DNA of 64,000 nucleotides, taken from positions 124,001 through 188,000 of the forward strand of contig NZ_JBHTDN010000006.1 of NCBI RefSeq assembly GCF_042666505.1, read 5' to 3'. A program made the position numbers and the translations under genes. Shown piece by piece: positions 1 through 9,198 of the stretch. The notes under the pieces were generated by a model. That model was not told where the DNA came from, made no database searches, and saw nothing but the letters and a program-made list of their open reading frames with translations. The DNA is from Parapedobacter sp042666505. Lineage in GTDB: Bacteria; Bacteroidota; Bacteroidia; Sphingobacteriales; Sphingobacteriaceae. Within the stretch, counting starts at the first letter, position 1, and each line of letters opens with the position of its first letter.

Positions 1-106
1 AAGCTCTATCGACTTTATCAAATTGGCGGTCAATTGCAACCATCCGCTGGGACATTCCTTCCCGAATGTTTTCAGCGATCGGATAATTGGCCAAAAATAG
101 GTGCAT
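1..106 (-). CDS. Probable glycosyltransferase, N-terminal fragment (runs off left edge)
   Basis: An open frame begins at an ATG nine bases after the wecB stop and runs off the left end, giving 35 residues that start MHLFLANYPIAENIREGM. A short hydrophobic beta-strand followed by a turn and a helix is how many GT-B type glycosyltransferases begin. It is the fourth gene in line behind a flippase, a WbsX-like protein and WecB, so a sugar transferase acting on the same surface polysaccharide is likely. Too little is present to name a family; the glycosyltransferase call rests mostly on context. Confidence 0.5.
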   Translation of the reverse strand, partial: MHLFLANYPIAENIREGMSQRMVAIDRQFDKVDRA

Positions 107-115
107 GGTTTGAAA

Positions 116-1264
116 CTATAAATTGAAAAACTTCTTCACTAACGATACAACACGTGGAACACTATGCCCATCACCATACGGATTTTGGGTTGAAGCCATA
201 GCCGTATATCGAGACTCGACGTCCAACAATTGCATAGCTTCGGTCACAATTCTTTGCGCATCAGTTCCCACAAGGATTACCCCACCGGAAACGATTGCCT
301 CTGGTCTTTCAGACACTTCACGTAACACAAGTACAGGTTTTCCCAAGCTTGGAGCTTCTTCCTGAATACCACCACTATCCGTGATAATCAAGTAAGCACG
401 AGCCATCAACCAGGCGAATGCAGGATATCCCAACGGCTCAATTAAATGAATGCTTTTTATTTCACCTAATCTTTCATACATTAAATCCCGTACATTCGGA
501 TTAGGGTGAACAGGGAATAAGATTATAATGTCTTGCCGTCTCGCCAATTGCGCTAGTGCAGTACAAATTTCTTTCATACCCTGGCCGAAGCTCTCACGTC
601 TATGTGCGGTTACCAGTACTGTTTTCTTAGCCGAATCGAGCAAGGATTCAAGTGCATCAATTTCTGCATCCCGATATGTTCTTAGTTTGTCTTTTGCCCA
701 AAAAAGTGCATCAATAACTGTATTCCCGGTTACGAAGATTCGTGATGCGTCGACACCTTCTCGAATAAGATTTTCTCTAGCGCTGGCCGTCGGAGAAAAA
801 TGCAGATCAGCGATACGTCCCGTTAACTGCCTATTGATTTCTTCAGGGAATGGTGCATATCGTTGATGCGTCCGCAGTCCTGCTTCGACATGGCCCACAG
901 GAACTTTTCGATAAAATGCTGCTAAGGCTGAAAATGTCGATGTAGAGGTATCTCCGTGTACCAATACCATATGAGGATTAAATTCGCCGATAATTTTATC
1001 CATATCGCGGATAATATCGGCAGAGAGTGAAGCGAGGCTTTGATTAGCTTTCATCAAATTCAGGTCATAGTCGGGACGGATATCGAAAAAGTCCATGACC
1101 TTATCCAATAGTTGTCTATGTTGCGCAGTAACACATACCCCAACCTCAAAATTATCATCTTGCATCAGTGCTTTGGCCAAAGGTGCCATCTTTATCGCTT
1201 CGGGACGCGTTCCAAATACGATAAGTATTCTTTTCTTTTCTGAGCAATCCATAGATTCAAACAT
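116..1264 (-). CDS. wecB: UDP-N-acetylglucosamine 2-epimerase (non-hydrolysing)
   Basis: Interconverts UDP-GlcNAc and UDP-ManNAc in the cytoplasm, supplying ManNAc-type sugars for surface polysaccharide. The protein carries FGTRPEAIKMAPL at the N-terminus, VHGDTST and HVEAGLRT (acidic catalytic positions of the family), PEEINRQ, VTAHRRES (catalytic His) and TDSGGIQEEAPSLGKPV in the C-terminal UDP-binding domain. The ATG at 1264 gives 382 residues, close to the 376 of E. coli WecB. A longer frame from a TTG at 1282 would overlap the preceding gene and adds residues with no family counterpart. It lies seven bases after the WbsX-like gene and nine bases before the next glycosyltransferase, so it is part of one polysaccharide operon. 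Confidence 0.93.
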   Translation of the reverse strand: MFESMDCSEKKRILIVFGTRPEAIKMAPLAKALMQDDNFEVGVCVTAQHRQLLDKVMDFFDIRPDYDLNLMKANQSLASLSADIIRDMDKIIGEFNPHMVLVHGDTSTSTFSALAAFYRKVPVGHVEAGLRTHQRYAPFPEEINRQLTGRIADLHFSPTASARENLIREGVDASRIFVTGNTVIDALFWAKDKLRTYRDAEIDALESLLDSAKKTVLVTAHRRESFGQGMKEICTALAQLARRQDIIILFPVHPNPNVRDLMYERLGEIKSIHLIEPLGYPAFAWLMARAYLIITDSGGIQEEAPSLGKPVLVLREVSERPEAIVSGGVILVGTDAQRIVTEAMQLLDVESRYTAMASTQNPYGDGHSVPRVVSLVKKFFNL

Positions 1265-1271
1265 TTCAACA

Positions 1272-2375
1272 TCATATGGCAAATCTTTCCACTTCGCTTT
1301 TCAACGTTTCTAAATATTGTCGTCCAAAGTCGACGTCAGGTTCCAAATAGTTTCCCTCGCCCCATTCATTCCAAGATTTAATAAAAGCAACTCGATGTTC
1401 ACTTGACTTATTTTTAATTGTATCCAGCGTCGTTCTGATATGTTTACCAAACAATGCGGGGGTGGATCCGGTTAATATATATGCCTTGTTGCCACTTCGA
1501 GGAGAATGATCCCAATTGGGGATAAGCGTAGGATAACAACGTTCCAAACTATCTTCCGGTCCGGAAAAAAACTTCATGGCTTCGCTATAAGGGAAAATGT
1601 TATAGCGCTTCCCATCTAATTTATTAAACAGCCGGTCTGCCCATGACGTAATTTTTGAATCTCTAATATGGTAAAGGCGCAGCAAATTTACCGCATCGTA
1701 ACCATCGGCCAATAAACCGTCCACTTCTCGGCTGTGCACACTATGCCCTATAAAATAAATACCTTTTAGGCCATTTTTTATCGCTAAATCATTCCATATC
1801 TCCCGCATCAATTCAAAATCGGGCACCCGATCAGGCATATATATAACAAAAATCGGCCTATCATCAATAGTTAAATATCGCTCATCGCGGAATGCCGGCA
1901 ATAATGCATTAAAATGGGCAATATAATCCTCTTTTCCTGGATATTGTTGCTCGATTAGCACCTTACCTTTCGATACTCCATGCCAAACGCCCCGCCAAGT
2001 CTCGTTTGCCCAACCTAAACAAAAAGGGAAATCTGGTTGTCCCGAGGTCAATACTTCATTAAATGGTCGTTCTAACAGTCGCTTTCCCCTCCCAAACCAA
2101 TAATGCCAGTAGCAAAAACCAGTTATCCCGTACGCTTCGGCCATTTCCGCTTGCCGAATTCGTACATCGGGTTCCCTTAAGTCATAATAACCCAAATCGG
2201 CTGGAACTCTTGGTTGGTAATGACCTTTAAACAGGGGTTTTGCCTTTCTGACATTTGTCCATTCCGTAAATCCCTCTCCATGCCATAAATTGTTTTCTGG
2301 AATGGGGTGGAATTGTGGAAGGTAATAGGCAATTAATCTAACGTTATTGGACATGACTGGCTTCTTAAAATCCAT
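1272..2375 (-). CDS. WbsX-like glycosyltransferase / GH99-like domain protein
   Basis: The sequence begins with the family hallmark RLIAYYLPQFHPIPEN followed by GEGFTEWTNVRKAKP, and has FCLGWANETW, FIKSWNEWGEGNYLEPD and other Trp/Glu-rich motifs of the WbsX family (Pfam Glyco_tran_WbsX), which has a fold related to GH99 endo-mannosidases. Such proteins sit in O-antigen and capsule loci and are usually called glycosyltransferases, though the enzymatic activity has little direct support. The chosen ATG at 2375 gives 367 residues. An ATG at 2354 fits the family start even better, and a TTG at 2396 overlapping the wzx stop is also possible. It lies between the flippase and wecB in the same operon. 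Confidence 0.8.
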   Translation of the reverse strand: MDFKKPVMSNNVRLIAYYLPQFHPIPENNLWHGEGFTEWTNVRKAKPLFKGHYQPRVPADLGYYDLREPDVRIRQAEMAEAYGITGFCYWHYWFGRGKRLLERPFNEVLTSGQPDFPFCLGWANETWRGVWHGVSKGKVLIEQQYPGKEDYIAHFNALLPAFRDERYLTIDDRPIFVIYMPDRVPDFELMREIWNDLAIKNGLKGIYFIGHSVHSREVDGLLADGYDAVNLLRLYHIRDSKITSWADRLFNKLDGKRYNIFPYSEAMKFFSGPEDSLERCYPTLIPNWDHSPRSGNKAYILTGSTPALFGKHIRTTLDTIKNKSSEHRVAFIKSWNEWGEGNYLEPDVDFGRQYLETLKSEVERFAI

Positions 2376-2392
2376 ATTTATACCATAGACTA

Positions 2393-3850
2393 TCAAATTT
2401 TGATTTTATATTTGGTAAGCTTTTGGCATAATATCATAAACTCATTCATCAAATGACGGTCTTTCTCCACAAATATGAGCACAAAAAAATACGAGGCTGC
2501 ACAAACCGGAATCCCTAATGATAATACGACTAACGAGCTAAAGTCCATCCATCTTAAGAAAGTTGCCACTAAAACAAATAACACGCTAACGTAACCTATC
2601 TTCACAAAGAACTTGCGCCAATTTAAATCAATAGAAAAGAATCGCCGAACAAACAAAAAGGACAATGCGGCAATAAACACTTCCGTGATTAAGTTGGCAA
2701 ACGCAGCGCCCACACTGTAAAAACGAGGTACAAGCATAATATTCAGCACAACGCAACAAACTCCACCGATTATTACGGCCAATAAATACCATTTTTCTTT
2801 TTTGGCAGGAATTAGTAGTTGAAATGCAAATATGTGTGCCAGTCCGATCACCAAGACCAACGGAGACATCAGCTTCATAGGCAGAATAGCATTAACATAT
2901 GCCGGGCCACTGAACAACAGAACAAATTCATCTGCAAAAGCAAACAAACCAACCGCAATAGGGACAGCTAGTGTGCCGACATACCAAAATGATTGATTAG
3001 CCAAATTCTGTACTTCAGCTCTATCGTCTCGATTCATGGCAACCGATAACCTTGGTAAAAGTACCACCCCCAATGCCGTCACCACCGGTATAACAACTTT
3101 ACTAACTTTAACGGCCGCAGTGTAATATCCCACCTCCTTGTCACTGGACAGCAATCCCAACAAAATGGTATCGAAAACTGTATAGATACTAATTGCGAAC
3201 AGCACACCAAAATTAAGCAAAATAGGTTTGATATGCTGTAGTGGATGTAATTCAACTGGCGGGAAACTTATGTACTTCCTTAAGATAAAAAAATTCCAGA
3301 TTTGATTCCCCAAAAATGAAAAGACAACAATTAATAAATAAAGGACCATGTCCTCTTTATTTTTAACGAAAAGAAATAAAGCAATAAGCGAGATCAATTT
3401 GACGCACATCGAGCGCAACGAAATCTGTTTAAACATTTCAAGGCCAGAATAGAGCCAGTCGATATTCATGAAACTAAAAAAAACCAAGGTACCCACCAGC
3501 ATAAAAGACGATAATTCTCCAGCAAAGGGCCTGTAAGTTAAAATCACACCCAAATAAAAACACGAAACCAAGGCAGCCGACAGCACATTAATGATAAAAA
3601 TCTCCCAAAATACACGAGATAACAATTGTGGCTGGCCCCTCACTTTGGCTATTTCACGGACTCCATACACGGGTATCCCCAATACCGCCAATACTACGAA
3701 ATTCTGTGCTACGCTTAATAAAAACTGAGCTTTACCAACGCCTTCAGGCATTAAAACTCTACTGATATAAGGAAAACTTAGTATAGGAAGTAAGGTATTC
3801 AACACGTTAATTAACACGTTGTAAAAGTAGTTTTCCCTAATCCTGTTCAT
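2393..3850 (-). CDS. Wzx-type oligosaccharide flippase
   Basis: A 485-residue, strongly hydrophobic protein with about 12-14 membrane spans, matching the polysaccharide transporter/MATE-like flippase family. The N-terminus (YFYNVLINVLNTLLPILSFP followed by YISRVL) is the usual first helix of Wzx proteins, and FGVLFAISIYTVFDTILLG is the second conserved block. It would flip lipid-linked oligosaccharide units across the inner membrane. It is the first gene of the visible leftward polysaccharide run and overlaps the next frame by only a few bases if the TTG start there is used. A leftward promoter-like TACTTTTG lies about 85 bases upstream. Confidence 0.85.
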   Translation of the reverse strand: MNRIRENYFYNVLINVLNTLLPILSFPYISRVLMPEGVGKAQFLLSVAQNFVVLAVLGIPVYGVREIAKVRGQPQLLSRVFWEIFIINVLSAALVSCFYLGVILTYRPFAGELSSFMLVGTLVFFSFMNIDWLYSGLEMFKQISLRSMCVKLISLIALFLFVKNKEDMVLYLLIVVFSFLGNQIWNFFILRKYISFPPVELHPLQHIKPILLNFGVLFAISIYTVFDTILLGLLSSDKEVGYYTAAVKVSKVVIPVVTALGVVLLPRLSVAMNRDDRAEVQNLANQSFWYVGTLAVPIAVGLFAFADEFVLLFSGPAYVNAILPMKLMSPLVLVIGLAHIFAFQLLIPAKKEKWYLLAVIIGGVCCVVLNIMLVPRFYSVGAAFANLITEVFIAALSFLFVRRFFSIDLNWRKFFVKIGYVSVLFVLVATFLRWMDFSSLVVLSLGIPVCAASYFFVLIFVEKDRHLMNEFMILCQKLTKYKIKI

Positions 3851-3934
3851 TCCTTTGTTTGTCCATAGATGATTTGGTTCCTACCCTTATTTAACAAATA
3901 TGCTGAGAAGGAAAACGATAACTTGAATCACATA

Positions 3935-3942
3935 CAAAAGTA
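3935..3942 (-). promoter_or_regulatory. -7 promoter element upstream of the wzx operon
   Basis: On the minus strand the sequence reads TACTTTTG, matching the Bacteroidota -7 consensus TAnnTTTG. No convincing TTG/TTTG is present 19-21 bases upstream. It would give a leader of roughly 80 bases before the wzx start codon. Confidence 0.4.
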
Positions 3943-3982
3943 AAAGAAAAGATGTTAATGTGACTATTTAGTATCCACTGAC

Positions 3983-4012
3983 TTGATTAACAACAAGGAT
4001 TACCTAATTTTG
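3983..4012 (+). promoter_or_regulatory. Bacteroidota-type promoter for the aldehyde dehydrogenase gene
   Basis: TTG, a 19-base spacer, then TAATTTTG, which fits the -33/-7 consensus of the primary Bacteroidota sigma factor. Transcription would start around 4016-4020, leaving a leader of about 65 bases before the start codon at 4085. Confidence 0.6.
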
Positions 4013-4084
4013 AATGGGATTCGAATTCATCCACACATTTTCTTAGCGAAACTGTTACCCTATATAGGCTTTTAATAGGAACCC

Positions 4085-5509
4085 ATGGATAGAATGCAAA
4101 CAATGGCTTATCTTAACGGTAAATTCACTAAAGGCAAAAAAGCCTTTGAGGTTATCAATCCGGCTACAGGCGAGACCATCGCCTCCGTGCCGGACCTCAC
4201 TAGATCGGATTGCCGAAAAGCTATCGATTACGCACATGCTGCATGGCCGATTTGGCGGGATACCGATACCACCACGCGGAGCCGCACCGTACGCAAGTGG
4301 TACGAATTGATTGTAGCGAACAAGCAGGAAATCGCACGGATCATGACTCAAGAGAGCGGAAAGCCACTGGCGGAAAGCCTTACGGAGGTGGAGTACGGCG
4401 CCTCCTTTATCGAATGGTTTGCCGAAGAAGCAAAACGTGCCTACGGTGAAACCATCCCACCGCCGAAAAATGGGCAAAGGCTCATTACGATCCGGCAACC
4501 CATCGGTGTGGTCGCTGCCATCACCCCCTGGAATTTCCCCCTCGCCATGATTACCCGCAAGGTAGCCCCTGCCCTCGCCTGCGGTTGTACGGTGGTCTTA
4601 AGGCCAGCTTCACAAACGCCGCTTACTGCACTTGCCGTCGCAAAACTGGCTCATGAGGCCGGATTTCCTCAGGGTGTATTCAACGTAGTCACGGGCAAGG
4701 ATAGTAAAGGTATGGGCGAGGAATTTGCGACAAACGAGTTGATACGCAAAATATCGTTCACCGGCTCTACGGAAGTAGGCCGATCGCTGATGGCCCAAGC
4801 AGCCGGAACCATAAAAAAGGTATCACTGGAGCTGGGGGGAAATGCACCTTTCCTGGTATTCGACGACGCCGACCTTGATGCGGCTGTAGAAGGGGCAATC
4901 GCGGGCAAATTCCGTAACTCCGGACAAACGTGCGTATCTATTAACCGATTTTACGTACAGGACGCGGTATTTGAGAACTTTGCCAAGAAACTGACCGCTG
5001 CTGTAAAGAAACTCAAAGTTGGAAATGGTCTGGAAGAAGGAATACAGGTAGGGCCACTCATTAACAACGATGGGCTGAACAAGGTGAAAACCCACGTAAA
5101 AGATGCCATCGAAAAAGGTGCTACGCTACTTACCGGAGGCAAAGTCAAAAAAAACCTGTTTTATCAGCCCACCGTTTTGGCAGATGTACCCATGTCGTCC
5201 TTTATCGCTCGCGAAGAAACGTTCGGCCCCATCTGTGCATTATTCCGGTTTACAACAGAAGATGAAGCCATTGCCATGGCCAACGATACCGAATTTGGCT
5301 TAGCTGCCTATTTCTACAGCACTAATATCAACCGGTGCTGGCGGGTTTCCGAACAATTGGAGGCGGGAATGGTGGGTATCAATACCGGGTTGCTGTCCAA
5401 TGCGGTAGCTCCTTTCGGTGGGATCAAACAATCCGGGATCGGGCGGGAGGGTTCCAAACACGGTCTCGATGAGTATACGGAATTGAAATACTTATGTTTT
5501 GGCAGCTAA
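4085..5509 (+). CDS. gabD: NAD(P)-dependent succinate-semialdehyde dehydrogenase
   Basis: A 474-residue aldehyde dehydrogenase that would oxidise succinate semialdehyde (or a similar short aldehyde) to the acid. The core elements are visible: TPWNFPLAMITRK in the coenzyme domain, FTGSTEVGR for nucleotide binding, general base Glu249 in SLELGGNAPF and nucleophile Cys283 in NSGQTCVSINRF. C-terminal EETFGPI and KQSGIGREGSKHG are typical of the GabD branch. The Lys usual in the VxKPAxxTP motif is Arg173 here (VLRPASQTPL). The gene stands alone between divergent and convergent neighbours, and its stop overlaps the hemJ stop by four bases. Start choice is open between ATG 4085 and ATG 4103, where MAYLNGKF begins. 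Substrate is inferred from family. Confidence 0.87.
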   Translation: MDRMQTMAYLNGKFTKGKKAFEVINPATGETIASVPDLTRSDCRKAIDYAHAAWPIWRDTDTTTRSRTVRKWYELIVANKQEIARIMTQESGKPLAESLTEVEYGASFIEWFAEEAKRAYGETIPPPKNGQRLITIRQPIGVVAAITPWNFPLAMITRKVAPALACGCTVVLRPASQTPLTALAVAKLAHEAGFPQGVFNVVTGKDSKGMGEEFATNELIRKISFTGSTEVGRSLMAQAAGTIKKVSLELGGNAPFLVFDDADLDAAVEGAIAGKFRNSGQTCVSINRFYVQDAVFENFAKKLTAAVKKLKVGNGLEEGIQVGPLINNDGLNKVKTHVKDAIEKGATLLTGGKVKKNLFYQPTVLADVPMSSFIAREETFGPICALFRFTTEDEAIAMANDTEFGLAAYFYSTNINRCWRVSEQLEAGMVGINTGLLSNAVAPFGGIKQSGIGREGSKHGLDEYTELKYLCFGS

Positions 5510-6042
5510 CGCTCTCGGACTTTCTTGTACCATTTCACCGCAATCATGAGCATAGAAGCCAATACCAAGAGGCCCACCACCCCGTAGATCCAATTGACCG
5601 CGCTTTTAAGCACTACCGCAAAAACGATCGCGAAAAGTATGACCGTAGCCAGTTCATTCCACAACCTTAGTCGTAGGGATGTCCAACGGCTGGTTTCTTC
5701 CCTAAGCCTGAACATAATCCGTTGGCAGATGAAGTGATATACCACCAGCCCGAGTACAAAAACCAATTTCACATGCATCCATCCAGCTTTTAAGAGCCCC
5801 GGTGCAAGGTAAAGCATTGTCAGGCCGGCCAACACCGCTAGATACATGGAAGGCGTCGTGATAATCCACCACAATTTACTTTCCATTATCATAAACTGCC
5901 TGTGCAGAACATGATATTCTTTTTCAGGCTTTTGCTTAGCCTCAGTATGGTAAATGAAAAGCCGCACCATATAAAATAATCCCGCCATCCAGGTGATGAC
6001 GAAGATAATGTGCACGGCTTTTGCGTAGAGGTATAACATCAA
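5506..6042 (-). CDS. hemJ: HemJ-type protoporphyrinogen IX oxidase
   Basis: A 178-residue integral membrane protein with four predicted spans. It has the HemJ pattern of an early membrane His (AKAVHIIFVITWMAGLFY), then RLFIYHTEA and LWWIITTPSMYLAVLAG. HemJ replaces HemG/HemY for the oxidation of protoporphyrinogen IX to protoporphyrin IX. Its start overlaps the hemE stop by four bases, so the two haem steps are translationally coupled. This adjacency is the main support for HemJ rather than another CopD-like membrane protein. It is the last gene of the operon that begins with the sensor kinase and ends convergently on the aldehyde dehydrogenase gene. Confidence 0.85.
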   Translation of the reverse strand: MMLYLYAKAVHIIFVITWMAGLFYMVRLFIYHTEAKQKPEKEYHVLHRQFMIMESKLWWIITTPSMYLAVLAGLTMLYLAPGLLKAGWMHVKLVFVLGLVVYHFICQRIMFRLREETSRWTSLRLRLWNELATVILFAIVFAVVLKSAVNWIYGVVGLLVLASMLMIAVKWYKKVRER

Positions 6043-7076
6043 TAGCTAAACTCCTTTACCACCTCAATGGCATATTTTACATTCTCAAACGGAATATCGG
6101 GCATGATCCCATGTCCCAAATTAAAGATAAAGCCATCTTGGCCACGCATGCGCTCGAATAAATGCAGGATTTTCTCCTTGATCACTTTTTTGTCGGCATA
6201 TAGAACAAATGGATCGAGATTGCCTTGTACGGCCACTCCCTGCGGTAGTCCCTCTTTCAGCTGTCTCAGATCCGCATTCCAGTCCACCGAAACCACATCC
6301 GGGCCAGCTTCTGCCATCAAGGGTGCAAAGACAGAACTTCCCTTACAAAACGAAATCACCGGCACACCGTTCCGATTCAGTCTCGAAAAAATATAGGCAT
6401 TATACTCATGGGCGAACGTCTTGTAATCATCCCAAGAAAGGGCCAATGCCCAGCTATCAAACAATTGGATGGCATTCACCCCTGCGGCAATCTGCATATT
6501 TAGGTAATCGATTGTGACGTCCGCAATTTTTTGCAGAATCAGATGCGCCAATTCCGGCTCGTTATGAAGCAGTAATTTGGTTCGTTTAAAATCTTTTGAC
6601 GAGCCGCCTTCGACAAGGTAACTAAGAACCGTAAATGGAGCCCCGGCAAAACCAATCAGTGGAATCGCACCTTGCAAACGTTGCTGAATCACGCCAATGG
6701 CATCACCGACATATTGCAATTTATCCGAGACATCCGTTTTTAAGCCTTCCGCATCCGCATAACTGCGGATGGGGTTCGCAAACAAAGGACCTACCCCCTG
6801 CTCAAAGCTAAGCTGTCCGCCCATGGCCTCGGCGGTCACAAGAATATCAGAAAATAGAATGGCTGCATCCACTCCCAGCAACTCAACGGGCAGCATGGTT
6901 ACGTCGGCCGCAATTTCAGGTGTTTTACACATTTCCAAAAAAGAATACTTGTTTTTTATATCCCAGTATTCCTTCATAAAGCGACCCGCTTGGCGCATCA
7001 TCCACACCGGTGGGCGTTCGGTGGATTGGGAAAAAGCCGCCCGAATCAGCAAATTGTTCTGTAAATTGTTAATCAC
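6039..7076 (-). CDS. hemE: Uroporphyrinogen decarboxylase
   Basis: Decarboxylates the four acetate side chains of uroporphyrinogen III to give coproporphyrinogen III in haem synthesis. The 345-residue length is normal. Family signatures are PVWMMRQAGRFMKEYW near the N-terminus (Arg residues that hold the substrate carboxylates), AILFSDILV with the catalytic Asp, GFAGAPFTVLSYLVEGG, and FNLGHGIMPDIPFENV near the end. It overlaps the TPR gene upstream and hemJ downstream by four bases each. Confidence 0.96.
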   Translation of the reverse strand: MINNLQNNLLIRAAFSQSTERPPVWMMRQAGRFMKEYWDIKNKYSFLEMCKTPEIAADVTMLPVELLGVDAAILFSDILVTAEAMGGQLSFEQGVGPLFANPIRSYADAEGLKTDVSDKLQYVGDAIGVIQQRLQGAIPLIGFAGAPFTVLSYLVEGGSSKDFKRTKLLLHNEPELAHLILQKIADVTIDYLNMQIAAGVNAIQLFDSWALALSWDDYKTFAHEYNAYIFSRLNRNGVPVISFCKGSSVFAPLMAEAGPDVVSVDWNADLRQLKEGLPQGVAVQGNLDPFVLYADKKVIKEKILHLFERMRGQDGFIFNLGHGIMPDIPFENVKYAIEVVKEFSY

Positions 7077-7594
7077 GATTGATCTTTAGGTATCTCGTTT
7101 TCGATTTTGTCAATAATATGTGCAACCCGGGACGTTACCTCCAGCTTACGAGCCACGTCCACATACGCACGTACCCGCTCGTAATCCTTCCGTCTAAGGT
7201 TGATGTTGGCCAAGTTCACCAAGATAATGGCCTTGTCGTTGGGTCTCCTGAATGGCAAGCGGGAAGCAATCTGGAAGTGCCGTTCCGCCGCTTCGTAATC
7301 TTCCGCCTTCAGAGCCAGATTCCCCATCATAAATTCATAATAATTACGCCTGCCCTTGCGTAGCGCTTCCGGCTTTTTGATGTCAGCAAGTAAGTACCGT
7401 GCCTTTTCAAAATCCTGCCTTTGAAAGGCTTGAGTAGCGATAAACACCGTACCTTCCCGGTAGTGACTCCACGTTAAATAGCCCATGAACCCAATCACCA
7501 TAGCCGCCAACTGATAAGCACGTGTATATACCGTCCACGCCAAGAAAAAAAACGAGATCACCAACACCAACGCACGTACCCTGGCGGTCATCAT
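7073..7594 (-). CDS. Membrane-anchored tetratricopeptide-repeat protein
   Basis: A 173-residue protein with two hydrophobic stretches in the first 45 residues (around VLVISFFFLAWTVYT and LAAMVIGFMGYLTW). They are followed by TPR-like helix pairs, seen as AFQRQDFEKARYLLADI, NLALKAEDYEAAERHFQIA and NLANINLRRKDYERVRAYVD. TPRs mediate protein contacts; no enzymatic motif is visible. It overlaps the response regulator gene upstream and hemE downstream by four bases each, so it is co-translated with both. A role in signalling or in assembling a haem-related complex is possible but not shown by the sequence. Confidence 0.75.
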   Translation of the reverse strand: MMTARVRALVLVISFFFLAWTVYTRAYQLAAMVIGFMGYLTWSHYREGTVFIATQAFQRQDFEKARYLLADIKKPEALRKGRRNYYEFMMGNLALKAEDYEAAERHFQIASRLPFRRPNDKAIILVNLANINLRRKDYERVRAYVDVARKLEVTSRVAHIIDKIENEIPKDQS

Positions 7595-8307
7595 GAGCTC
7601 TGCGGATTGTCTGTAAATTTATAACCTACACCGCGAATGGAATGGAAATATACGGGGTGCTTCTGGTCTGGCTCAAAATATTTCCGGAACGTCAGAATAA
7701 AATTGTCGATGGTGCGGGTAGAGGGATACACATCGTAATTCCACACCGTTTCCAGGATCTGTTCACGCGAGACCGCCTCGTTTCGCCGTTCAATCAATAG
7801 CTTTAACAGCATGGCCTCCTTTTTAGTCAGCGAAGTCACCGACCCATCGGCATGATGCAGTTCAAACGAATTGAAATAGATGGTCTTGTCGCCGATGGTA
7901 TACGAATTCAGTTCTTTTAACTCGTCCCCTTTCATACCCCGTCGCACGAGTATTCCTACGCGAAGGATCAACTCCTCCAGATTAAACGGTTTAACCAGAT
8001 AATCATCCGCTCCTTTCCGGAGTCCTGTGATGCGATCCTCACTGCTATTTTTTGCCGTCAGGAACATGATAGGCACTTCCGTATTCTGTAAACGTATCGT
8101 TTCGGCCACCTGGAAACCATCGATCTCAGGAATCATGACATCTAGAATAACCAGGTTAAATCGTTCTTCTTTGAATATTTTCAATGCCTTTTTGCCATCC
8201 GTGGCTGTAGAGACCCGGTAACCTTCCAACTCTAGATTGAGTTTGATGGCATCCAACAAGTGTTCTTCATCTTCTACCAGTAAGATCCGATGCTTAGTTT
8301 GTTGCAT
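7591..8307 (-). CDS. OmpR/PhoB-family response regulator
   Basis: A 238-residue two-domain regulator. The receiver domain has the acidic pocket VEDEEH, phospho-acceptor Asp56 in LVILDVMIPEIDG, the switch Thr in IMFLTAKNS and the conserved Lys in DDYLVKPFN. Residues from about 135 form a winged-helix DNA-binding domain (SLTKKEAMLLKLLIERR, then IRGVGYKFTDN). It overlaps the sensor kinase gene by 14 bases and the TPR gene by four, which makes the kinase its evident partner. The target genes are not deducible from the window, although the operon itself is an obvious candidate. Confidence 0.93.
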   Translation of the reverse strand: MQQTKHRILLVEDEEHLLDAIKLNLELEGYRVSTATDGKKALKIFKEERFNLVILDVMIPEIDGFQVAETIRLQNTEVPIMFLTAKNSSEDRITGLRKGADDYLVKPFNLEELILRVGILVRRGMKGDELKELNSYTIGDKTIYFNSFELHHADGSVTSLTKKEAMLLKLLIERRNEAVSREQILETVWNYDVYPSTRTIDNFILTFRKYFEPDQKHPVYFHSIRGVGYKFTDNPQSS

Positions 8308-9175
8308 AATGATTATTAAATGTCACTTCGAAAATGCTTCCGGAGGGTGTGTTATCCTTGACGCTGATTTGAGCACGATGTCTTTCCAATACAGTTTTTA
8401 CTATATATAACCCCAATCCAGTACCTTTGGTTTTACGGGTATCTTCGTTTCCTACCCGGTAAAACTTGTTAAAAATAAGTTTCTTTTCGTTGTCGGCAAT
8501 ACCAATACCATGGTCGGCAACGCTGAATAATACACTCCCTTCCTCGGTAGTTAGCTTTACCACCACATGTGCACAAGGTGGAGAATATTTGACCGCGTTC
8601 TCAATTAAATTGGTCACTACATTGGTAATCGCAAACCGATCACCTTCAATCAGAATGTTGGGTTGTAGCTCTGTTTTGATCACCTGCGAAGTACAAGAGT
8701 GGATTTGAAGTCTTCCCGCCACATTTTTTACCAGCTCCGTAAGATCGATTTGTTCCTTGGGAAAATTATAGCGCAGATTTTCCAGTTTGGTAGCAATCAG
8801 CACATTTCCCACCAGGTCATCCAATCGTTCGATATCTTTCAACGAATTGGACAGGAACTGATCGCGTTGTTCTTTGCTCAAGTCTCGTTTCAGAATGGTC
8901 TGAATAGCCAGTTTAATGGATGCAAGCGGGGACTTCAACTCGTGAGTAACTGCCAACAGAAAGTTTTGCTGTTGTTGTTGGATTTTATGTTCGCGCACAA
9001 ATGCCTTCTTCAGCTTAAGCGCCCCCACGACAAATATGAGCATGAAAAAAATTCCCTCGCCGATAATCATGGCCTTCCGGTCGGGCTGACTCTCAATAAG
9101 CAACACACCCCACCACACCAGCTGTGCGGTAGCATAAAAAACCAAAAAATAAAATAGCACCAATGGCTTCCTCAT
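8294..9175 (-). CDS. Sensor histidine kinase, probably intramembrane-sensing
   Basis: A 293-residue kinase. Two membrane helices (about residues 6-27 and 34-54) are joined by only some six to eight residues, so there is no room for a periplasmic sensor domain. The H-box follows at once (FLLAVTHELKSPLASIK, His78), then the N-box NLIENAVKYSP, G1 box DHGIGI and G2 box GTGLGLYIVK. Short-loop kinases generally sense within or at the membrane or through a partner. It is the first gene of an operon that continues into the response regulator, TPR protein, hemE and hemJ. A well-formed promoter lies about 20 bases upstream of its start. Confidence 0.9.
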   Translation of the reverse strand: MRKPLVLFYFLVFYATAQLVWWGVLLIESQPDRKAMIIGEGIFFMLIFVVGALKLKKAFVREHKIQQQQQNFLLAVTHELKSPLASIKLAIQTILKRDLSKEQRDQFLSNSLKDIERLDDLVGNVLIATKLENLRYNFPKEQIDLTELVKNVAGRLQIHSCTSQVIKTELQPNILIEGDRFAITNVVTNLIENAVKYSPPCAHVVVKLTTEEGSVLFSVADHGIGIADNEKKLIFNKFYRVGNEDTRKTKGTGLGLYIVKTVLERHRAQISVKDNTPSGSIFEVTFNNHYATN

Positions 9176-9198
9176 ACCAAGATCCTAAAAAGCAATCA

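Noticed and set aside
4014..4030. GATTCGAATTC resembling a tRNA T-loop
   Set aside because: No acceptor stem, anticodon arm or D-arm can be built around it.
4055..4498. A 147-codon minus-strand frame opposite the aldehyde dehydrogenase
   Set aside because: Shadow of a conserved gene, without a promoter or domain.
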